Assembly (NCBI GenBank): GCA_949775045.1
Contig: OX459097.1
Coordinates: 9,260,619 to 9,324,618, forward strand
Reading direction: 5' to 3'
Length of the DNA: 64,000 bases
From: Metridium senile
Taxonomy: Eukaryota; Cnidaria; Anthozoa; Actiniaria; Metridiidae
This document shows positions 1 to 11,800 of this stretch, piece by piece. A program made the translations under genes and the position numbers. The notes under the pieces were generated by a model. The model had not been told where the DNA came from. It ran no database searches and worked only from the letters and a program-made list of their open reading frames with translations. How positions within the stretch are numbered: position 1 is the first letter of the stretch; each line of letters starts with the position of its first letter.

Positions 1-75
1 AGGTGTATGTTGTAGTTATACTTTTTTATTAAAGTGTCTCACTTTAACATTTGGATTTTCCTTTTCCTTGAACAG

Positions 76-3000
76 GTCATTTCTTGCAAGACATCACGGC
101 TCAATGAAGTCAAGATGGCGGCCCATATATTTTCTCAATGTGCTTTGTCTATCCTTGCTCTTCTCCAAGCCATAGAGGACAAGAACAAGTCCAACACAAA
201 GGAGAAGGATGCAAAGAACGCTGCTCTACAAGACTATCCTGTATTGGTGGACATTTATAGCGCTGTACTTCATGTGTACTGCATCTCTCAGACATCAAGG
301 TAAGGCTAAGGGTTTTTTATTTATTTTATTTTTTATTATTATTATTATTTCAATTACAATTCATAGGTCCACAATTTGCTTGAGTGAACATGAAACAATT
401 GTGCAGTATTCCCACTGGAATATAGAATGTCCGACAAACATCAGATTGATAAAAGCTTTATAAGTCTGTCTTGGAAAAAAAACCCCAGTAAATGCGATAA
501 ATATTTCTGATATATCCATGTCAATTTGTGCTGTATATTGAGAAAAACGTATTTGGCTTGTCGGACGTACATGTAGTAACAATAAACAATAAATAAGATA
601 GAACACAATGGATAGTGGATCTATGAATTACAATTGCACAGAACAAACTATACCACAACACAATACAATACAGTATAGTACAAAAAGAGCTAGGTGAAAT
701 AAAAGTTATAACAAATTGGGTTTTGTGCCATGTTCACTGCATGTTTTTTATCAAGAGTGACGATAAACCTTGATCAACACCATTTCAACTTTGCAAATGG
801 GCCAAGTGTTTATAGGTTGTATTTATATTAAGAGTTAAAAAAGGAGTAATATAACTAACCCAGTGTGAACTCTATAGTTTGTTTTAAGAGTTAAACCAAA
901 TGAGCATTAACCGAGTTAGGACATGGTCATTACTCGAAATGAAAAGATAGACTTCAGTCTGATAAATTATCAGTTTCAACTTACACTAATATTTTTGGTT
1001 AACATTAAAAGATCATTTGTAACTATTTGACAACATCAATCATTTTTGTTATCACCAGAAAATTTTCTCGTTCAAAAGAAGAATTCCAAGAGTTTTCGTG
1101 GCGACCTCTTTTTGATTGCTTACGTTCCTTTGCTGTTGACTCCATTATTCACAAGGAACAGTCTACAGCAAGTGAAAACAGCAGCAACGAACAGAAAAAG
1201 GTATCCATAACATTTACCTTACTTTCATTCATTTATGCATGCATGCATCCCTTCACCCATCGATTCATTCAATCAATCATCCACCCATTCCTTCTTCCTT
1301 TCATCCATCCATTTATTCACCCATCGATTCATTCACCCATTCCTTCTTCCTTTCATCCATCCATTTATTCACCCATTGATTCATTCAATCATTCATCCAC
1401 CCATTCCTTCTTCCTTTCATTCATCTATTCATCCATTCACCCATCGATTCATTCAATCATTCATCCACCCATTCCTTCTTCCTTTCATTCATCTATTCAT
1501 CCATTCACCCATCGATTTATTCAATCATTCATCCATCCATTCCTTCTTCCTTTCATCCATTCACCCATCGATTCATTCAATCATTCATCCACCCATTCCT
1601 TCTTCCTTTCATCCATTCACCCATCGATTCATTCAATCATTCATCCACCCATTCCTTCTTCCTTTCATCTATTCACCCATCGATTTATTCAATCATTCAT
1701 CCACCCATTCCTTCTTCCTTTCATCTATTCACCCATCGATTCATTCAATCATTCATCCACCCATTCCTTCTTCCTTTCATCTATTCACCCATCGATTTAT
1801 TCAATCATTCATCCACCCATTCCTTCTTCCTTTCATCTATTCACCCATCGATTCATTCAATCATTCATCCACCCATTCCTTCTTCCTTTCATCTATTCAC
1901 CCATCGATTCATTCAATCATTCATCCACCCATTCCTTCTTCCTTTCATCTATTCACCCATCGATTTATTCAATCATTCATCCACCCATTCCTTCTTCCTT
2001 TCATCTATTCACCCATCGATTCATTCAATCATTCATCCACCCATTCCTTCTTCCTTTCATCTATTCACCCATCGATTTATTCAATCATTCATCCACCCAT
2101 TCCTTCTTCCTTTCATCTATTCACCCATCGATTCATTCAATCAATCATCCACCCATTCCTTCTTCCTTTCATCTATTCACCCATCGATTCATTCAATCAT
2201 TCATCCACCCATTCCTTCTTCCTTTCATCTATTCACCCATCGATTCATTCAATCATTCATCCACCCATTCCTTCTTCCTTTCATCTATTCACCCATCGAT
2301 TTATTCAATCATTCATTCATTCATCCACCCATTCCTTCTTCCTTTCATTCATTCATTCATTCACCCATCGATTCGTTCAATCATTCATCCACCCATTCCT
2401 TCTTCCTTTCATTCATTCATTCATTCACCCATCGATTCATTCAATCATTCATCCATCCATTCCTTCTTCCTTTCATCCATTCATTCATTCATCTATTCAT
2501 TTGTGCATTCATTCATTTATTCCTTTATTCATTCATCCATTAACTCATCCATCCATTCATTCATCCGTCCAAAATTTGCTAGCAGAAAATTTATAATATA
2601 TGAAATGTGTAATGTTTTTGAGTTGGTTGAATTCATGAATTTACTACATTTGTTACGTTTAGGAATCGTTATCAAATGTCACATCCATGACGTCATCACT
2701 AAATCTACTCAACGTCACCATGTCGTCATTGGAAACTCTTGACCTTGACCTTCCAGAAAGGTTTCACAGTCATTTACTGGCCTCCATCTTGACCTTCCTG
2801 GATCATCTTGACACCGAGCATAAAGAAGTCATTGTGCTAAAGGAGACTGCTTTAAATGTTATCTTATCCTTGCTTCAAGGATGTTCATATGAATTGATTA
2901 TCGAGCTATTACATGGACTCACTGATGAGCTAGTAAGTTTGAATTAGTTAAGAGCTGTGCTGTGCTCTGCTGTGCTGTGCTGTGCTCTGCTGTGCTCTGC

Positions 3001-6000
3001 TGTGCTCTGCTGTGCTCTGCTGTGCTCTGCTGTGCTCTGCTGTGCTCTGCTGTGCTCTGCTGTGCTCTGCTGTGCTCTGCTCGTTTAACTTTCTTTAACA
3101 ATGTGCTTTGCAATTACCTGGTATGCTTGACATTGCTTTCATTGTTGTTGTAGACTATATCAAACACAAACTCTTCAAAACGACTGTCAACTTGCATTCA
3201 AGTATGGCTGACATTGGTGTCGGGAAAGTTTGCAAAAATTAAGAAGAAAGAACTGCGACCAGTGCTTCCTCAGGTAGGAAAATATTTGTTAAATGTTGGT
3301 TGGTTGGTCAATCAGAAGGGGGGTCAGTCAGTCGGTCAGTCAGTTGCTTTGCGCATGGTCATACTGAAAACATGTATCAAAGATATGCCTATTGTTCTGT
3401 TGCAATCTCAACCTGTTAAAAAAAAGAAAAAAACATCTTGCGCGCTATTCAAAGTCCTTTGTTACTTCTCACCTACAATACCATATATGGTAATGACATT
3501 GTTTTCAAGATTGCACACGGTTTCTTTGATACGATAATATTTGTACAATTGATTACATTCTTATAGGTTCTGATGGCACTTCAAACAATAGTTCAACAGT
3601 CAACGGAATTTGACCTAACTATCCTGACACTGGAACTAATGACAAGAATACTATCTCTAGGAACGGTATGTGTTGGATGTTCTATAAACCTATTTCAAAA
3701 ATCGTTCACTGTTAAGATTTCCTTTGTTAATTTCTCATGAATTATTTATGTAACATGAACTGATAACATGGATTATGGCATCATCCATAAGTGAGCATTT
3801 TGGGATCAGGGATCAGAATTTTTGCTTTGGGATCGGGATCACAGCCACTGGGATCGGGATCATGAGAAAATATCGCCGAATCAGGGATCAAATGAATCAG
3901 GGATCAGAATCGAAATAAAATTTGGGATCAGGGATCAAAATTTTAGTCAGAAATACGGGATCACGAGTAAAAAAATGTCACGACCATGTCACGACCCTGA
4001 AATATACTAAGTCTAGCTGTTGTATTTCCACAGTAACATCACTTGCAGATCCTAAAGATTATATCTAATCCCTTTTCTCTTTTCTGTTTGTCTTTGTAGA
4101 GCATGATTCACCCTCATCATTGTAGCCTTGTGTTCCATGGAAGTCTTCTTGTACCGCTAGACCCTAGCGATAAAAGGTAAAACATCACTTTTAAAATTGT
4201 TGTCAAATGTGATATATATGTCATTCCAAGACATAAAGGAATTATGGACATACCAAGGTGCCTCTTATTTCTGAAGCTTAACTAAAAGTTTTCATTGTTA
4301 GTAATACACCAATCAAAATATGGCAGCCTCCCATTATCTGTCTAGCCTTATGCTCACATTGGAATACAATAAAGTTTTCATTTATGCAGGGCTGGTCAGT
4401 CAAGAGCAAATTTTATTCAAATTGGTTGCCATGTTTTAATTTGGGGTTATACATTTTACTCAAAAAATGTGTATATTTTTATATTTTCTTAAATGTAGGT
4501 TTCCTGAGATGTTTCATACCCAGTTCTCCCTTCTTAGCACGGTCCTATTTCACCATAGTGAGGCTGTGTACAAAGTGGTGCATGTGTTTATGACATGCGT
4601 AAAAAGTATCCTTTAAGAATACCTACCCTTAAGTTTGTGCTTATGTTTTTGCATTTTAAAGTGTGAACTAAATGTGCATTAGAATTGCTACAAGTTCTTC
4701 GTCTTCGCGTGTGCCGATTAAAAAACCCCACAGGAATCCCAACCTCTCCTGCTTCGACTCATCCACGGAGTAATATACGCGCGCGCTTTGGTTGGGCTTC
4801 CTGTGTACTCAGCGCACATACATTTATATCACTCTTCATGTTCATTTGAAAAAGTTGTAAACTCAAGAGAGGTCGACTTGTAGCAAGTCTAGATGTGCAT
4901 TAACACAAGTGCAAAATCACCAACACGACATATGTTACAGTAACTTGATATTTTGTTCGTTCTTCCCTTGTTGGATTAATAAGGGGTCTTTGGTCATTTT
5001 TATACTACCGTGTGTGGTGTACCGTCGGTATTGAAGTAAGCCCCTATTCTTACCCATTTTAATGATGAAGGAAAGTCAGTAACACTCTCTTTTTGAGTAC
5101 CATTTGTATTCCAATCATTTAGGAACAAGTGTAGCTGAGTTGGTTAGTGCGCAGATTTCAGAGCGAGAGGTCACGAGTTCGATCCCCAGTTGCCTCACAC
5201 TTGTTTTGACTACTTTCCAATGTGTGTAGCTTTTAGTAGCTTTAAATACCCATAAAACGGAGCATTGATAGAGAGAGGAGGAAAAGAGCGCAATGTTAGC
5301 TTGATCAGCATTAGCTGAAGGAACTATCGACGCTAAAAAATAGTACTTTTTCTTTTTTTGTCACCTATTGAGCTTAACAGGTTGTTCAGATATGCTAAGA
5401 GGTCTTTGTAGTTTCTCCAATGACAGAAATTCTGATAGCTCTAGAGAGAACAGTCAGGATAAACAAATTATGTGTGCAGAAAAAATGTCCAGGTTTGTCT
5501 TAGTTAATGATGGTGGTGATGATGTCGTCATAATAATAATGATGATGATGATACTGATGATGATGATAATAATAACGATAACAATGATGGCGATGATGAT
5601 ATATGATGACGATGATACTGATGATGATGATGATGATGAAGATAATAATGATAACAATGATGGCGATGATGATATATGATGATGATGATACTGATGATGA
5701 TGATAATAATAATAATAACAATGATGGCAATGATGATATATATGATGATGATGGTAATGATGATGATGCTGGTGATGATATCGATGTTGCTGCTGATGAG
5801 AATGATGTTGATTTGATGATGATGATGATGATGAAAATGATTATGTTGATGATTATGGTGACGAGGATAGTTTGTAATGGTGCTGGTGGTGGTGATGATA
5901 CTAACGATAGTAATGATGGTAATAACGATTAAGATAATGATGATAGTATTTTTTTTTAGGTTATATCAGGAAATTGCAAGTCATAAAGCAGCGATGTCCA

Positions 6001-6433
6001 AGGTAAACATGTTTTGACCATTCTATGACTTTACGATGATGAATTCATAAGAGTTTATTATGTAGTTATTACATAGTTGGCTAATGGTAAATTTGCTATT
6101 AACCACAACAAACCTAAAACAATCCAAAAGTAATAGATTACAAAGAAGAAAACGTTTCTGTGTGCATTGTTTCCATACACAGTGAAACGTGATTTATACT
6201 TCGGTTGACCTGACGGCTCTTACCCATTCAGCACCTTGGAAAATCTACAGTTGTAGTTAAACTTTAAACCAAGGGTGATATGCGGTTATTAACATGACAA
6301 TGTTTCTCTAGTATCTGCCGTACATGATTGCTGAATATGTTCTACAAATACAAGAAGTTCAGTTACAAGAAAATGTCAAGGTATCAGTTCAGTCAATTTT
6401 CATACATTCGTTCTATCTGTTTTTCTTTCTTAC

Positions 6434-6505
<72 letters not shown>

Positions 6506-6616
6506 TCCTTCCTTCCTTCCTTCCTTCCTTCCTTCCTTCCTTCCTTCCTTCCTTCCTTCCTTCCTTCCTTCCTTCCTTCCTTCCTTCCTTCCTTCCTTCC
6601 TCTCTCTCTCTATCTC

Positions 6617-6652
<36 letters not shown>

Positions 6653-6681
6653 CCTTTCTTTCTTTCTTTCCTTTCTTTCTT

Positions 6682-6732
<51 letters not shown>

Positions 6733-6745
6733 TTCTTTCTTTCTC

Positions 6746-6780
<35 letters not shown>

Positions 6781-7630
6781 CTCTCTTTCTTTCTATATGT
6801 TCTTTTTTTCTTTCTATCCTTCGTTCTATTCCTGTATTTCTTAAAGTGCTTTAAGTTGGCTTTCTGTGGTGCAGGCAAGGATTGAAGGCTACAGACGTTA
6901 GTCCCTTTCCATCAAAGATCAGCTTAACATAGAAAACCATGCCTACAAATATTTTTTTTCCACCTTCCCTTTCAATTTTTTCTCTCGTGTTTAAAATGAT
7001 CACCAACACATATTACAACCTTGTATTTTTCTATTTTTTCTTAACATATTTGTTTCCTTTCCTTCATTTCTATATTCAGCTTTAAAACTTAAAGTTTTTA
7101 TTGAATACCCCACCTCATCTTTTCTTTACATTCAATTTATTTCAACTCATTTTATTTATGTAAATGTTTGTATGTCGTTATATGTCATTTCATTTTTAAT
7201 TCACGAATGCAGAATCGACATTCAGCCGTACGCGAGTTTGGGATCATTACATCGCAAAAACAATAACAAAATGGCATCGCTGTACCATGCTTCAATCCCA
7301 AGCGCCTTTGCTGGACTTAATGCATTCAGCCACACCCCTCACCAATTGGTTATTTTTTCCCCATTTCTTCCTTTCATTCTATTTTAATCCATTGTTTCAT
7401 TCAATTTCCTTTCCTTTTCTTTCAATTTAACTTCCTCTATTTCATGTTCTTTAATTTTTTTATCAATTCACCAGAAAGTGATGGTACCAGGGATCTACTG
7501 TTTGATTGATTCATGTGGAGAGCATGAGATAGCTTTGCTTCATGCTGTCCTAGACAAGGGATCGCGAGAACTCTTCACGTCTCTGCACCAAGACTATAAC
7601 AAATATCACAAATTTAAAGGCAAAGTCTAA
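76..7630 (+). CDS. URB2: URB2-like nucleolar pre-ribosomal-associated protein 2, C-terminal part, 11 exons
   Basis: This is the 3' part of a gene for an Urb2/Npa2-family protein, a nucleolar factor needed for early 60S ribosomal subunit assembly. Exons: 76-299, 1059-1200, 2663-2932, 3154-3273, 3567-3665, 4100-4176, 4499-4605, 5381-5492, 5960-6002, 6312-6380, 7475-7630. All introns are GT-AG, and the phases agree at every junction. Together they give 1419 nt, 472 residues plus TAA. The chain is helical and HEAT-like (for example ILTFLDHLDTEHKEV, LELMTRILSLG). The last exon carries the family signature: a GIYCLIDSCGEHE segment, then LFTSLHQDYNKYHKFKGKV at the C-terminus. The N-terminal part is outside the window. 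Introns 2, 3, 8 and 10 hold long simple repeats. Family identity comes from recognising the C-terminal block; the exon structure is read directly from the sequence. Confidence 0.85.
300..1058. other. URB2 intron 1, no internal feature
   Basis: AT-rich sequence between a GTAAGG donor and an ACCAG acceptor. I see no gene, RNA or structured repeat in it. Confidence 0.6.
1225..2570. repeat. 56-bp minisatellite in URB2 intron 2
   Basis: About 20 copies of a 56-base unit built on ATTC/ATCC tetranucleotides, with the core CCATTCCTTCTTCC followed by CACCCATCGATTCATTC. Both ends decay into plain (ATTC)n. The unit lacks stops in all three forward frames and is not a multiple of three, so it gives two long overlapping reading frames (571 and 453 codons) of His/Pro/Ser/Ile repeats. 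Those frames are artefacts: the array sits wholly inside an intron whose flanking exons join in phase. Confidence 0.9.
2955..3081. repeat. 10-bp repeat (CTGTGCTCTG)n in URB2 intron 3
   Basis: About 12 tandem copies of TGCTGTGCTC start 22 bases after the donor of exon 3. Opposite-strand frames read as Ala/Glu/His/Ser/Gln repeats and are not genes. Confidence 0.9.
3374..3532. mobile_element. Short foldback repeat, family A, copy 1 (URB2 intron 4)
   Basis: A repeat of about 160 bases that begins GTATCAAAGATATGCC and ends CTTTGATAC, so its ends are inverted. It recurs at 25614-25773 and 48550-48703. It has no coding capacity. Terminal inversion and dispersed copies suggest a MITE, but no target duplication is clear. 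Confidence 0.6.
3800..3990. repeat. GGGATCA-rich degenerate repeat in URB2 intron 5
   Basis: About 10 diverged copies of GGGATCAGGGATCA(A/G)AAT. The short frame across it is not a gene. Confidence 0.6.
5125..5204 (+). tRNA. tRNA-like sequence, probably a pseudogene or SINE head
   Basis: An 80-base segment in URB2 intron 7 has an A-box (TAGCTGAGTTGG) and a B-box (GTTCGATCC) at tRNA spacing. A perfect 7-bp acceptor-like pairing joins ACAAGTG to CACTTGT. The D and T stems pair poorly, and the anticodon stem reaches only about 3 bp, so a working tRNA is unlikely. A tRNA-derived SINE head or tRNA pseudogene fits better. Confidence 0.4.
5504..5935. repeat. (GAT)n/(AAT)n complex microsatellite in URB2 intron 8
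   Basis: Imperfect GAT/AAT/GGT triplets run for about 430 bases. An 85-90 base sub-unit ending GGCGATGATGATATATGATGA recurs twice. The Asp- and Ile-rich frames across it are not genes. Confidence 0.85.
6433..6795. repeat. (TTTC)n/(TTCC)n/(TC)n polypyrimidine tract in URB2 intron 10
   Basis: A pure pyrimidine strand of about 360 bases in blocks of TTTC, TTCC and TC. Polypurine-polypyrimidine mirror tracts of this kind can adopt triplex DNA. The Phe/Leu/Ser frames and the opposite Lys/Arg/Glu frame are artefacts. Confidence 0.9.
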
Positions 7631-7640
7631 AATGTTAACC

Positions 7641-7646
7641 AATAAA
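7641..7646 (+). promoter_or_regulatory. Poly(A) signal of URB2
   Basis: An AATAAA hexamer lies 11 bases after the URB2 stop codon. It is the first candidate cleavage signal downstream of the gene. Confidence 0.5.
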
Positions 7647-7686
7647 TAGACGATATTACATGGACGCGCGGGAATTCATTTTTGAA

Positions 7687-8189
7687 TACAGTAAAACCCC
7701 GCGTATAAGAACGAAAAATTTAAAGTGCACCTGATGCCTTTCATGATATTTTGCGAACCTGTTGTACATGAGGTGTATAATAAGTGTACTTAATTTTTCT
7801 TGATGTAGACCTCTCCTTTCTGAGATATAAACATTTGAAATCTAAAGATGCAAATGAAGTGACGTCATCCCAAGCCTCATTAAATATACAAAAGTTCTCT
7901 GGAAATAATTATAGCATTTTTTTAAAGCTCAATATCTGTATTACTAATATTCACACTACCATTAACATTTTTACTACTTTACAAAAACAAGCTTGCTGTC
8001 AGCTTTGAAACAAAACTTTGACAAATTCCTGGGATGACGTCACTATTAAAATAGGAAGAAAGGTGTTGTAATGATGTGATTCTAATAGAACCTAGATAGC
8101 CTGATTTCAAGCTAAGCACTATTCATAGAAGAAAACCGTTCAGGCTGACTTGGAAAAATCTAGGTTCTTATACGTGGGGTTTTAGTGTA
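7687..8189. mobile_element. TA-flanked MITE, family B, copy 1
   Basis: Inverted ends read TACAGTAAAACCCCGCGTAT on the left and ATACGTGGGGTTTTAGTGTA on the right, with TA at both edges. That is the TA target duplication of Tc1/mariner-type elements. The roughly 500-base interior is non-coding. A second member is at 33630-34289. Confidence 0.75.
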
Positions 8190-8599
8190 TCTCACGAGTG
8201 AGCGAGTATCCTATTTCTCCAAGCGTCCATGTGTTATTCTCTTTATTATATAAACAACAATTATTTTTATGGAAAACCGATGAAAATGATATTTTTCACA
8301 TGTAAAATTATCGTATCTTTACGTGTGTTCAAATACGGTATTTCTCAGTGGCAGAAATGCTTGTAAATCACTGTTATTTATATAATAAAAACCTTTTAAA
8401 ATCGTCTTGTTTATCTATGTATATATAAATTATCATGAATTGGGTTTCCTGTGTATTTTTCGATAAAAACATGCTGAAGGCATATAAAAAAGGAAGGATC
8501 TAGGGGGATGGGGTGAATTCGGTGACTGGCTACCCCCTTTGTGGATGAGAAATAATAAACTATCCATAATGGATAAGTACAAAAAACTGATGCCTTTCG
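8190..8599. other. AT-rich spacer with an orphan repeat end
   Basis: No gene is visible. TTTCCTGTGTATTTTTCGAT at about 8445-8464 is an isolated right end of the 1.13 kb palindromic family that follows. Confidence 0.5.
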
Positions 8600-8831
8600 A
8601 TCCCGTCATTGTGACTGAACGTTTCACGTCGATTTAAACCCATCATTGTGACGTCTGAACGTTTCACGTCGAATTTATAACCCGTCATTGTGACTGAACG
8701 TTTCACGTCGATTTAAACCCATCATTGTGACATCTGAACGTTTCACGTCGATTTTAACTCGTCATTTTTACTGAACGTTTCACGTCGATTTTATAACCCG
8801 TCATTGTGACTGAACGTTTCACGTCGATTTG
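8600..8831. repeat. Minisatellite around TGAACGTTTCACGTCGAT
   Basis: Six copies of a GAACGTTTCACGTCGA core alternate with CCCGTCATTGTGAC or CCCATCATTGTGA spacers. Together they form dimers of about 78-80 bases. It abuts the palindromic repeat array on the right. Confidence 0.85.
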
Positions 8832-8852
8832 TTTATAAAATTTACAAATTTG

Positions 8853-11800
8853 TATCAAGAAATACACAGGAAGCCCGTTTTAAAGAATGATATGTTTTTA
8901 GTCATTTTTACCTTACTTTGAAAATCTTTTTCAAATTAAAACAAACATCATATTAAACCTTGCTATTAGCTCTAAATCGCTGGCTAAAAATATTTCAGAA
9001 ATTCTGTTTATTTCTTGAAGAAAATAGCAGTTAAATTCCAACGCCTCAAAATAGCGTTTTTCAAGAAAACTAGAAAATTTGGCAATTTTCAAACTGCCTT
9101 TTTATAAACAAACTGTACATCACTGGAAAGCTCTTGAGCACGGCATCAAGAATATGGAGTTTGGTTTACGTAAACTATAAGATCAACACAGTTATAAGCT
9201 TGGAAAGATTCCGGAAGTAGAAAACAGCAAGTGCTTCGCACGTTGTGCCAGTTTACCTACTTGAGGGCTTTTGTTTTCACTCAAATTCGAAAATAAGATA
9301 CTTCTATGATATTGATACATACTGGCAAAAGGTCGTTTTAAAACATTTAGTATTTAGCGAGAAAATTTGCTTTGAAATGTCCCCTGTGCGTAACATCGAT
9401 ATTCGGGATTCCTGTGGTAGAACCATGTTATAACCGGATGTAAGCAAAGCTTTTGAACTGGGAGAACATTATCTCGTATTTCTCGCTAAATAATAAACAT
9501 TTCAAGCTGGGGTTTTTGGTATAGTTTATAACATATACTTAGCTATTATCAGTTCGTTTTGGGTTGAAAACAAAGGTCTAGAAATGGGTGAACTGACGAA
9601 AAGTGCAAGTTACTTGCAGTTCGATACTTCCGGAACATTTCTACGCTAATAACATTTCTCCATTCTCACAATTTGAATATCCAACTTCATATTCTTAATG
9701 GCATTGACAAGAGCTTTCTAACGATATATAATTTGTTGATAAAAAGGCAGTTTGAAAATTGCTAAATTTTCTGGTTTTCTTGAAAAACGCTATTTTGAGG
9801 CCTTGGAATTCAACCGCTGTTTTCTCCGCGAAAAATGTAAAAATTCTGAAATACTTTAAGCCAGAGATTTAGAGCTTATAGCAAGGTTTACTATGATGTT
9901 TGTTTTTATTTTAAAAAGATTTTTAAACTAGGGTAAAAGTGACCGAAAACACACCTTTCTTTAAAATGGGCTTCCTGTGTATTTTTCGATAAAAACAAGC
10001 CATATAAACGACCCAAAACGCAGCAAAAAAACACCTTGGAAAGATTCCGGAAGTAAAAAACTGCAAGTAGTTTGCACGTTGTGTCAGTTTACCTACTTGG
10101 GGGCTTTTGTTTTCACTCAAATTCGAATAGGAGATACTTCAATGATATTGATATACATACTGGAAAAAGCTCGTTTTAAAACATTTAGTTTTTTAGCGAG
10201 AAAATTTGCTTTGAAATTTCCCCTGTGCGTAACGTCGATATTCGGGGTTCCTGTGGTAGAACCATGTTATAACCGGATGTAAGCAAAGCTTTTGAACTGG
10301 GAGAACATTATCTCGTATTTCTCGCTAAATAATAAACATTTTAAGCTGGGGTTTTTGGTATAGTTTATAACATATACTTAGCTATTATCAGTTCGTTTTG
10401 GGTTGAAAACAAAGGTCTGAAAGTGGGTGAACTGACGCAAAGTGCAAGTTACTTGCAGTTCGATACTTCCGGAACCTTTCTACGCTAATAACATTTCTCA
10501 ATTTTCTCAATTGGACAAACAAACCTCATATTCTTAATGCCATTGACAAGGGCTTTCTAACAATGTATAATTTGTTTATAAAAAGGCAGTTTGAAAATTG
10601 CTAAATTTTCTGGTTTTCTTGAAAAACGCTATTTTGAGGCCTTGGAATTCAACCGCTGTTTTCTCCGCGAAATATGTAAAAATTCTGAAATATTTTAAGC
10701 CAGAGATTTAGAGCTTATAGCAAGGTTTACTATGATGTTTGTTTTTATTTTAAAAAGATTTTTAAACTAGGTTAAAAGTGACCGAAAACACACCTTTCTT
10801 TAAAATGGGCTTCCTGTGTATTTTTCGATAAAAACAAGCCATATAAACGACCCAAAACGTAGCAAAAAAACACCTTGGAAAATAGTTTTCCAGAAAATAA
10901 ATCACTCGTTCAACATTTAAAGCTTTTATTATCAAAAACACGGAAATTGAAATTTGACCATTCTCGACTTTTTTCAAGATTTTGGGTACTCGTCGTTGTT
11001 ACTTTTCACCTAGATTTGTTCATAGAATTACAGATTTGTATCAAGAAATACACAGGAAGCCCGTTTTAAAGAATGATGTGTTTTTAGTCATTTTTACCCT
11101 ACTTTGAAAATATTTTTCAAATTAAAACAAACATCATATTAAACCTTGCTATTAGCTCTAAATCGCTGGCTAAAAATATTTCAGAAATTCTGTTTATTTC
11201 TTGGAGAAAATAGCAGTTGAATTCCAACGCATCAAGATAGCGTTTTTCAAGAAAACTAGAAAATTTGGCAATTTTCAAATTGCCTTTTTATAAACAAACT
11301 GTACATCACTGGAGAGCTCTTGATATCGGCATCAAGAATAGGGAGTGTGATTTACGTAAACTATAAGATTAACAAAGTTATAAGCTTGGAAAGATTCCGG
11401 AAGTAAAAAACTGCAAGTAGTTTGCACGTTGTGTCAGTTTACCTACTTGAGGGCTTTTGTTTTCACTCAAATTCGAATAGGAGATACTTCAATGATATTG
11501 ATACATACTGGAAAAAGCTCGTTTTAAAACATTTAGTTTTTTAGCGAGAAAATTTGCTTTGAAATTTCCCCTGTGCGTAACGTCGATATTCGGGGTTCCT
11601 GTGGTAGAACCATGTTATAACCGGATGTAAGCAAAGCTTTTGAACTGGGAGAACATTATCTCGTATTTCTCGCTAAATAATAAACATTTCAAGCTGGGAT
11701 TTTTGGTATAGTTTATAACATATACTTAGCTATTATCAGTTCGTTTTGGGTTGAAAACAAAGGTCTGAAATTGTGTGAACTGACGCAAAGTGCAAGTTAC

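Noticed and set aside
1027..2742. 571- and 453-codon His/Pro/Ser/Ile frames
   Set aside because: They translate the 56-bp minisatellite. The real exons on either side (1059-1200 and 2663-2932) splice in phase across it.
6324..6885. Phe/Leu/Ser-rich and Lys/Arg/Glu-rich frames
   Set aside because: Translation of the TTTC/TTCC/TC tract in an intron.
8600..8831. CRISPR-like array
   Set aside because: Regular short repeats with spacers, but the spacers also repeat, the genome is eukaryotic and no cas genes exist. It is a minisatellite.
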